DNA of 11,783 nt, taken from JAMOQA01 sp964582785. GTDB lineage: Bacteria; Acidobacteriota; Polarisedimenticolia; J045. The DNA is taken from NCBI GenBank assembly GCA_964582785.1, contig CAZOTT010000095.1, positions 1-11,783 of the forward strand. The letters run 5' to 3'. This document shows, piece after piece, positions 6,688 through 11,783 of the stretch (within the stretch, counting starts at the first letter, position 1; every line of letters starts with the position of its first letter). The translations under genes were made by a program, and so were the position numbers. The notes under the pieces were generated by a model. That model saw nothing but the letters and a program-made list of their open reading frames with translations, ran no database searches and had not been told where the DNA came from.

Positions 6688-9264
6688 CTACGAGGACGAC
6701 GAGCCCTCCTTCGGCCCCGCCCCCCCGGCCTCGGAGGGCTCGTCGGGGAGCCGCTCCACGTAGTCGCACTCCTCGTTCGGACAGAGCAGCCGACGGCCCC
6801 ACCGCTTCGTCACGGATTCCAGGAGGTACGGGGAGCCGCACTTCGGGCAGGCCTTCGCCACCGGCTTCTTCCAGGAGACGAAGTCGCAGTCCGGGTAGCC
6901 GGAGCAGCCGTAGAACACCCGGCCGCGCCGGGAACGCCGCACGACGATCGGCTTGCCGCACCTGGGGCAGGGGACGCCGATCTCCTCCTTCTTCGTGTAG
7001 CGGCACTCCGGGTAGCCGGTGCAGCCGATGTACTCGCCGAACCGGCCGGACTTCCGCGCGAGGGGCTTGCCGCACAGGGGGCACTTTTCCTCGAGCACCT
7101 GGTCCCGGCGGACCTCCACCTGGCCGTCCCTGACCCGGATCCTGCGGGTCGTCCGGCACTCCGGGTACCCGGAGCAGGCCAGGAAGGGGCCCCACCGGCC
7201 CTTCTTGAGGACCATCGGGCGCCCGCACTTCGGGCACGTTTCCTCGACGTCCGGGAGCGGCTTCCGGTCCCCTCCGAGGTCCTTCGTGTTGCGGCATTCC
7301 GGGTAGCGCTCGCAGGCGAGGAATTCGCCGTAGCGGCCCCACCGGCGGACCATCATCGCGCCGCAGGCATCGCACCGGATGTCCGTGGGGACCTGCCGGG
7401 CCTTGACGTTCTCCATCTTTTCCCGGGCCTCGGCGAGCTGCCGCCGGAACGCCTCGTTGAACGCCCTGAGGGTCTCGCTGCCGCGCTTTTCTCCCAGCTC
7501 GATCCGGTCGAGTTCCTCCTCCATCCGCGCCGTGTAGTCGATGTCGAACAGGTCCCGGAAGTGCCGCACCAGGAGCTCGACGACCAGTTCCCCGAGAGGA
7601 CTCGGCCGGAACCGGCCGTCGACCTTGTCCACGTAGTCCCGGTCGGAGAGCACCGAGAGGATCGAGGCGTAGGTGGACGGGCGGCCGATCCCGTTCTCCT
7701 CGAGGGCCCGCACCAGCATCGCCTCGGTGTAGCGGGGCGGCGGCTGGGTGAACGACTGCTCCGGCTCGATCGCGAGGGGCCGGAGGCGCTGGCCCCGCGC
7801 CAGGTCCGGGAGCGTGCCCGCCCCGCCGTCCTTCCCCGCGACCCCGCCGTTCTCCGCGTCTTCCTCCGGGGCTTCCCGGTAGACCTGGAGCCAGCCCGGG
7901 AACCGCAGCACCTGCCCGGTGACCCGGAAGACGGCATCCCCGGCGCGGATGTCCACCCGGGTGGTGTCGAACTCGGCCGGCGCCATCTGGCAGGCGACGA
8001 AGCGGTTCCAGATCAGGGTGTAGAGCTTCAGCTCGTCGGCCGACAGGAAGGGCGCCACCTTTTCGGGCGGCAGTTCGAGGCTGGTCGGCCGGATCGCCTC
8101 GTGGGCGTCCTGGACCCCCTTCTTCTGCCGGTAGACCCGGGCCTTCGCCGGCAGGTACCGTTCCCCGAAGGCGCCCCGGATGTACTCCCGGGCGGCCGCG
8201 ATCGCCTCGTCGGCGATCCGCACCGAGTCGGTCCGCATGTAGGTGATCAGGCCGACGCTCCCCAGGTCCCCGAGTTCCTTCCCCTCGTAGAGGGCCTGGG
8301 CGATCCGCATCGTGCGGGCCACCGGGAGCCGGAAACGCCGGGCCGCCTCCTGCTGGAGCCGGCTGGTGGTGAAGGGGGGCGGCGGCGCCCGGCGGGTCCG
8401 CTTCGCCTCGACCTCCTCGACGACGAACTCCCGGTCCCGGACGTGCTCGACAACCTCCCGTGCCGCCGCCTCGTTCGGGAGGGTGGGCACCTTCTCCCGC
8501 CCGTCCTTCCCGGTGGATGCCTTCCCCCTGGCGGGTTCGATCCCCTTCTTCCACGGGACCGTCTCACCCCGCCAGGTGTGAAGCTTCGCCTCGATCGCGG
8601 GAGGAGCATCGTCCTTCCCGGGGGCGGTGGTCTCCTCGCCGGTGGCCAGCCGGGCGAGGACGTTCCAGTACTCGACCGGCTGGAACTCCCGGATCTCGCG
8701 CTCCCGCTCGACGATCATCCGCAGGGCCACGGTCTGGACCCGACCGGCGGAGATCCCCCGGCGCACCTTTTCCCAGAGCAGGGGGGAGATCCGGTAGCCG
8801 ACGATCCGGTCCAGGATGCGGCGGGCCTGCTGGGCGTCCACCTTGTGGAGGTCGATTTCGCGGGGGTGACGCACCGCCTCCCGGATCGCCTTCTTCGTGA
8901 TCTCGTTGAAGAGGATCCGCCGGACGGGCTTCTTCGCCTTCTTCTCCAGGATCTGCTGGAGGTGCCAGCAGATCGCTTCCCCCTCCCGGTCGGGGTCCGC
9001 GGCCAGCAGGATCTCGTCCGCCTTCTTCGCCGCCTCGACCAGGGCGTCGACGGTCTTCTTCTTGTCCCGCAGGACGATGTAGTGGGGCTCGAAGTCCTTT
9101 TCCTCGTCGATGCCGATCCACTCCGGGTCGCCCTTCCGCTTCGGGTTCTTCGGCAGGTCCCGGACGTGGCCCATCGACGCCTTGACCACGTAGTTGCGCC
9201 CCAGGAACTTGTTGATCGTCTTCGCCTTGGCCGGCGACTCGACGATGACGAGACTCTTCCCCAC
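6688..9264 (-). CDS. topA: DNA topoisomerase I (type IA)
   Basis: The 858-aa enzyme relaxes negative supercoils by transient single-strand cleavage. The N-terminal TOPRIM domain starts with KSLVIVESPAKAKTI (E9) and has DPDREGE at 90-96. The active-site tyrosine is Y342 in GLITYMRTDSVRI. Other family blocks are SAGRVQTVALRMIVERERE (~172-190), DAHEAIRPT (387-394) and EENGIGRPSTYASI (522-535). Five C-terminal C4 zinc ribbons follow, with cysteine quartets 631/634/651/657, 677/680/697/703, 728/731/748/754, 766/769/787/793 and 806/809/828/833; E. coli TopA has three. Charged low-complexity inserts lie at ~207-262 and ~466-490, and the tail ends in four serines. The start is GTG (9264-9262), chosen because the family N-terminus begins there and GGAGG (complement of 9270-9274) sits 5 nt upstream. 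It lies 110 bp downstream of dprA, as in many bacteria. Confidence 0.97.
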   Translation of the reverse strand: MGKSLVIVESPAKAKTINKFLGRNYVVKASMGHVRDLPKNPKRKGDPEWIGIDEEKDFEPHYIVLRDKKKTVDALVEAAKKADEILLAADPDREGEAICWHLQQILEKKAKKPVRRILFNEITKKAIREAVRHPREIDLHKVDAQQARRILDRIVGYRISPLLWEKVRRGISAGRVQTVALRMIVEREREIREFQPVEYWNVLARLATGEETTAPGKDDAPPAIEAKLHTWRGETVPWKKGIEPARGKASTGKDGREKVPTLPNEAAAREVVEHVRDREFVVEEVEAKRTRRAPPPPFTTSRLQQEAARRFRLPVARTMRIAQALYEGKELGDLGSVGLITYMRTDSVRIADEAIAAAREYIRGAFGERYLPAKARVYRQKKGVQDAHEAIRPTSLELPPEKVAPFLSADELKLYTLIWNRFVACQMAPAEFDTTRVDIRAGDAVFRVTGQVLRFPGWLQVYREAPEEDAENGGVAGKDGGAGTLPDLARGQRLRPLAIEPEQSFTQPPPRYTEAMLVRALEENGIGRPSTYASILSVLSDRDYVDKVDGRFRPSPLGELVVELLVRHFRDLFDIDYTARMEEELDRIELGEKRGSETLRAFNEAFRRQLAEAREKMENVKARQVPTDIRCDACGAMMVRRWGRYGEFLACERYPECRNTKDLGGDRKPLPDVEETCPKCGRPMVLKKGRWGPFLACSGYPECRTTRRIRVRDGQVEVRRDQVLEEKCPLCGKPLARKSGRFGEYIGCTGYPECRYTKKEEIGVPCPRCGKPIVVRRSRRGRVFYGCSGYPDCDFVSWKKPVAKACPKCGSPYLLESVTKRWGRRLLCPNEECDYVERLPDEPSEAGGAGPKEGSSSS

Positions 9265-9356
9265 GGTCTCCTCCCGGCGCCCCCCCGGAAGACGGAATCG
9301 CCCGGCGGGATGCCGGGCCGGGTCCGTACCGGGGGCGCGGGCGCCGCTATGGATAG

Positions 9357-9371
9357 CCCCCCGGCGGGGGG
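9357..9371 (-). terminator. GC hairpin just after dprA
   Basis: Six C (9357-9362), the loop GGC and six G (9366-9371) form a short strong stem a few bases past the dprA stop (9377-9375). There is no T-run, so it may only attenuate or protect the transcript. A second small hairpin, CCCGGC (9301-9306) with GCCGGG (9312-9317), lies closer to the topA start. Whether dprA and topA are cotranscribed cannot be told from this. Confidence 0.3.
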
Positions 9372-9374
9372 GTG

Positions 9375-10583
9375 TCAAACGGCCCCCCCGCCCCGCCGGC
9401 CTCCCGGGGGCCGCCGGAGACGGCCGCCGGGCAGCGACTCCAGGAGGCCCGCCACCTCGAGGGAGAACAGGTCGGCGAGGACCCGGTCTGGGGGCCGGGA
9501 GTCCTGCTCGAGCAGGTGATCCACCGGGACCTCCTCCCCCGGCGGGACCCGTCCCAGCAGGTCCCCGAGGGCCGGGTCCAGGCCCGCCGGGAGGCCGGTG
9601 TCCCGGGTGGATCGGGGGGCCGGGGATCCGGCGCCCGGCGGAGCCGGGGCGGGGCGGAGGGCCGGCGGCAGCTCGGCCAGCACGTCCGCGGCGTGGCGCA
9701 CCAGGGCCGCCCCGTCCCGGAGCAGCTCGAGGCAGCCGGCCGCCAGCGGGTCGCCGGCGCGGCCCGGCACCGCCATCACCTGGCGTCCCTGCCCGGTGGC
9801 ATGGGCGGCGGTGGACAGGGACCCGGAACGGCGCCCGGCCTCGACGACGACGACCCCGAGGGACAGCCCGGAGATCACCCGGTTTCGTTGCAGGAAGTTG
9901 CGTGGCAGGGGCGCATGCCGCCACGCGAACTCGGAAACGACGGCGCCGCCGGTCGCCGCGATCCGCTCGGCCAGGTCCCCGTGCTCCTCGGGGTAGATCC
10001 TGTCGAGTCCCGAACCGATGACCGCCACCGTCGTGCCCCCCGCCTCGAGGGCCCCCCGGTGGGCCGCCCCGTCGATCCCCCGGGCGAGGCCGCTGACCAC
10101 GACCAGGCCGAGGGCGGCGAGGTCCCCGGCGAGGCGGCCGGCGAGGTCCAGTCCCCAGGGGGACGCGCCCCGGGCCCCGACGATCGCCACCGCGGGCCGT
10201 GCGAGGGCCCCTGGCTCCCCCAGGACCGACACCACCGGGGGCGGGTCGGAGATCTCGGCGAGCAGCACGGGGTAGCCCGGGTGGCCCGGGTGCAGCAGGC
10301 GCCAGCCCCGCCGCTGTGCGACGGCCAGCTCCCGGGAGAGTTCCCTCTCGAGGCCCCGGTCCAGGAGCCGCCGCTGCTCCCGCCGGTTCGTTCCCAGCGC
10401 GCGGAGGAAAGGGAGGCCCGGGTCGGCGAACCGTGCGCCGCCGCCCGCCCGCTCCGCCAGTGCGAAGGCGCGACGGGGGGAGATTCCACACCGTGCCAGC
10501 CGCAGCCACCCACGCAGTTCCGCCGGGTCATCTCCGGCCGGCGGTGCGTACCCCCGGCCCCCCTGCCGCCCCTCGACGACCAT
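9375..10583 (-). CDS. dprA: DNA processing protein DprA (Smf)
   Basis: The 402-aa protein is of DprA type. DprA binds incoming single-stranded DNA during natural transformation and loads RecA onto it. The N-terminal SAM-like region is LRGWLRLARCGISPRRAF (23-40). The Rossmann-like core (~100-300) contains YPVLLAEISDPPPV, VAIVGARGASPWG (132-144), SGLARGIDGAAHRGAL (164-179), AVIGSGLDRIYP (187-198), SEFAWRHAPLPRNFLQRNRVISGLS (217-241), VVEAGRRSGSLSTA (246-259) and VPGRAGDPLAAGC. A C-terminal winged-helix-like domain (~335-390) follows a Pro/Ala linker. ATG at 10583 is chosen because it lies just ahead of the conserved N-terminal domain. No Shine-Dalgarno is visible in front of it, and the frame stays open upstream into repeat DNA, so the exact start is uncertain. 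It lies immediately upstream of topA, the common arrangement. Confidence 0.93.
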   Translation of the reverse strand: MVVEGRQGGRGYAPPAGDDPAELRGWLRLARCGISPRRAFALAERAGGGARFADPGLPFLRALGTNRREQRRLLDRGLERELSRELAVAQRRGWRLLHPGHPGYPVLLAEISDPPPVVSVLGEPGALARPAVAIVGARGASPWGLDLAGRLAGDLAALGLVVVSGLARGIDGAAHRGALEAGGTTVAVIGSGLDRIYPEEHGDLAERIAATGGAVVSEFAWRHAPLPRNFLQRNRVISGLSLGVVVVEAGRRSGSLSTAAHATGQGRQVMAVPGRAGDPLAAGCLELLRDGAALVRHAADVLAELPPALRPAPAPPGAGSPAPRSTRDTGLPAGLDPALGDLLGRVPPGEEVPVDHLLEQDSRPPDRVLADLFSLEVAGLLESLPGGRLRRPPGGRRGGGAV

Positions 10584-10598
10584 GGAGCGAGGATGCCC

Positions 10599-10613
10599 CC
10601 GGCGGACCGCCGG
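10599..10613. repeat. 15-bp palindrome close upstream of dprA
   Basis: CCGGCGG-A-CCGCCGG has perfect 7-bp arms around a single base. It begins 16 bp upstream of the dprA start, where the Shine-Dalgarno or a regulator site would be expected. In GC-rich DNA such a palindrome can arise by chance, so its role is only suggested. Confidence 0.3.
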
Positions 10614-10662
10614 CGACACTGTCGGGTCCCGTACCCGGGAGGGAGACGGGCGGCAGGGGCCC

Positions 10663-10930
10663 GCCGGGAGCGGCCTCCGGCCGTCTCGCCGGCTCGACCG
10701 GCGTGTGGCGGTGCCGGGGGTGGTCGCGTGGGTTGCCGGGAGCGGCCTCCGGCCGTCTCGCCGGCTCGACCGGCGGCGGTCGCACGGCCAGGGGTGGGCG
10801 CGTGGGCCGCCGGGGAGCGGCCTCCGGCAGTTTCGCCGGCTCGACCGGCGTGTCGTGGTGCCGGAGGGCGGTCGCGTGGGCCGCCGGGGAGCGGCCTCCG
10901 GCCGTCTCGCCGGCTCGACGGCGGCGGTCG
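10663..10930. repeat. Tandem array of four 72–75 bp GC-rich repeats
   Basis: A conserved ~41-bp core begins GCCGGGAGCGGCCTCCGG and continues through GTCTCGCC to CTCGACCGGCG. It occurs at 10663, 10735, 10809 and ~10883 (the AGCGGCCT inside each starts at 10669, 10741, 10816 and 10890). Each core can form two small hairpins: CGGCC-TCC-GGCCG, and GCCGG-CTCGA-CCGGC in copies 1-3. The third copy has changes (GGCAGTTTCGCC) and the fourth is cut short at the end. The 30-34 bp between cores are related too. Those after copies 1 and 3 share TGT…GGTGCCGG…GGTCGCGTGGG, suggesting a higher-order ~148-bp unit. All reading frames through the array give Arg/Gly/Pro-rich peptides with no family features, so it is treated as non-coding. 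Confidence 0.85.
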
Positions 10931-10955
10931 CGGGGTCCTCCGCGCCTTGCGGCTC

Positions 10956-11205
10956 GCAGGCCGCCGTCCCGGCACGCCACCCGGTAGCGCTGCGGCCGGC
11001 TCGCCGCGGGCGCTGCGCGCCCCCGCCGCTGCGCGGCTCCGTTTCGGCGCTCCGGACCCCGCGACTGCCGGGTCTCGCACGGCTCGCCGGAGTCGGCCGC
11101 CCCCGGCGGCCCGGCGCCCCCGTGCTTTCGCGATCCCCCCGGGTTGCCCCGGCCGCTCTCCCCCCGGGCCGCGACGGCGGGGGCCACGCCTGCGGATCAG
11201 GCCGC
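10956..11205. repeat. 250-bp tandem repeat, copy 1
   Basis: This unit starts GCAGGCCGCCGTCCCGGCAC and is followed directly by a second copy shifted by exactly 250 bp. The first 75 bases (10956-11030) are identical to 11206-11280. The rest differs at roughly twenty places, including two compensating one-base length changes in homopolymer runs. The unit contains a strong hairpin GGGCGC-TGC-GCGCCC. A short match just before it (TTGCGGCTCGCAGG) may be the remnant of the end of a further copy. No coding signal is seen. Confidence 0.85.
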
Positions 11206-11455
11206 GCAGGCCGCCGTCCCGGCACGCCACCCGGTAGCGCTGCGGCCGGCTCGCCGCGGGCGCTGCGCGCCCCCGCCGCTCAGCGGCTCGTTTTCGGCGC
11301 TCCGGACCACGCGATTGCCGGGTCTCGCACGGCTCGCCGGAGTCGGCCGTCCCCGGCGACCCGGCGCCCCCGTGCTTTCGCACTCCGCCCGGGTTGCCCT
11401 GGTGGCTCTCCCCCGGGTCGCAACGGTGGGGGGCCACGCCTGCGGACCAGGCCGC
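11206..11455. repeat. 250-bp tandem repeat, copy 2
   Basis: Second head-to-tail copy of the 250-bp unit, ending in CCTGCGGACCAGGCCGC where copy 1 has CCTGCGGATCAGGCCGC. The sequence after 11455 does not continue into a third copy. Identity to copy 1 is about 92% by eye, with differences concentrated in the second two-thirds. Confidence 0.85.
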
Positions 11456-11783
11456 GGAGCCTGCCGGGTGTATCACGCGGCGGCCCACCGGTTCTCCCTC
11501 AGCCTGCCCGAGATCCGGCCCGGCGAACGAGGACTGCCGCTCGCCGGGTCTCGCGCCCGCAGGGCCGGGGAGACCGGGGTCGATTCCCGGGTTGCGTCAC
11601 ATCCCCCCTCTTTCTGTCACCCCGACCCGCACATCCCCCCCGTGAATATCCCCTCCAGGAGGTCCCAGCCCGCCTCAAGAGACGCAGGGGTCGATGGTGG
11701 TTTCGGCGCGCGGAATCGTAACCGATGGAAATAGCAGAGGTTGCGTGCAACGTGCCCCGCCGGCCCCGGTTCCTGGCGGGTGC
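11456..11783. other. Non-coding stretch at the window edge, no gene recognised
   Basis: No reading frame here has a family signature, a good ribosome site and a start together. Base composition becomes less GC-extreme at about 11595-11650 and 11695-11745. Small structures present are a T-arm-like hairpin (11574-11590), the self-complementary CCTCCAGGAGG (11652-11662), GTTGC-GT-GCAAC (11740-11751) and CCCGCC/GGCGGG (11756-11761 with 11775-11780). A frame starting at the ATG at 11694 runs off the window edge with 30 codons, too short to judge. Confidence 0.5.
11598..11640. repeat. Two 11-bp direct repeats 32 bp apart
   Basis: CACATCCCCCC occurs at 11598-11608 and 11630-11640. The 32-bp spacing is about three helical turns, so both copies face the same side of the DNA, as paired protein-binding sites often do. 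A partial third match (GTCACCCCGACCC) lies between them. They sit in the less GC-rich stretch upstream of the repeats. No adjacent gene start is visible, so a regulatory role is speculative. Confidence 0.35.

Noticed and set aside
6562..9519. Very long plus-strand open frame (985 codons) opposite topA
   Set aside because: It is antisense to an unambiguous topA, has biased Asp/Leu/Pro/Arg-rich composition and no family motifs. GC-rich genes often leave the opposite frame open.
10663..10930. CRISPR array
   Set aside because: Four imperfect ~41-bp cores with spacers that resemble one another, and no cas genes nearby. CRISPR repeats would be near-identical and spacers unrelated.
11574..11597. 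tRNA gene suggested by a T-arm-like hairpin (CCGGG-GTCGATT-CCCGG)
   Set aside because: The loop starts with G instead of T, the 3' acceptor strand GTTGCGT has no partner about 60 nt upstream, and no D- or anticodon arm can be built.
11652..11664. Shine-Dalgarno-like AGGAGGT on the plus strand
   Set aside because: No ATG, GTG or TTG lies at suitable spacing downstream, and the site is part of the self-complementary CCTCCAGGAGG.
11641..11690. Minus-strand promoter (TTGAGG … ATATTC)
   Set aside because: The spacing between the two boxes is about 23 bp, too long for a sigma-70 promoter, and the nearest minus-strand gene start is 1 kb away.
10582..11721. Protein-coding genes across the repeat region on either strand
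   Set aside because: Several frames stay open at once through the repeats and give Arg/Gly/Pro/Ala-rich peptides with no domain or ribosome site. The openness follows from lack of AT-rich stop codons.

Overview
The window comes from a GC-rich bacterium (roughly 70% G+C by eye). Gene packing is dense, with short GC-rich intergenic gaps. The minus strand carries dprA – topA – antiporter – trmFO – TPR gene – xerC, transcribed from high to low coordinates. This matches the old conserved neighbourhood dprA–topA–trmFO–xerC(–hslV–hslU) known from Firmicutes and several other phyla, with two extra genes placed inside it. TrmFO (folate/FAD type) together with this gene order fits an uncultivated Gram-negative lineage such as a Deltaproteobacteria-, Acidobacteria- or Eisenbacteria-like organism. 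That placement is inference; no marker here settles it.

Layout. Positions 1-65 hold the probable last 11 codons of an upstream plus-strand gene and a 12-bp inverted repeat over its stop codon. Positions 131-1882 (+) encode a soluble hybrid histidine kinase (PAS, HisKA, HATPase, REC). Its first ~99 residues are the N-terminal half of a phosphoribosyltransferase, broken off exactly at the start of the PRPP-binding motif. This gene converges on xerC with 10 bp between them. On the minus strand, trmFO (3448-4794), a TPR-like gene (2780-3451) and xerC (1893-2783) are linked by two 4-bp ATGA start/stop overlaps and form a tightly coupled unit. A 130-bp gap with a perfect 22-bp palindrome separates this unit from an NhaD/ArsB-superfamily antiporter (4925-6574) that carries a long low-complexity, His/Gly/Ala-rich N-terminal extension. 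Upstream lie topA (6688-9264, five C-terminal zinc ribbons) and dprA (9375-10583).

The last 1.2 kb (10584-11783) has no convincing gene. It holds two adjacent repeat arrays: four copies of a 72-75 bp unit (10663-10930), then two head-to-tail copies of a unit of exactly 250 bp (10956-11455). Beyond these is a less GC-extreme stretch with two 11-bp direct repeats.

Functionally, the minus-strand genes are mostly DNA and RNA housekeeping: incoming ssDNA handling (DprA), supercoil relaxation (TopA), tRNA m5U54 formation (TrmFO) and chromosome dimer resolution (XerC). An ion transporter and a helical-repeat protein of unknown role are added. The most notable observation is the half-phosphoribosyltransferase/histidine-kinase junction, which is either a real unusual fusion, a deletion scar or an assembly chimera. 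No known mobile element, CRISPR array, tRNA or rRNA was found.
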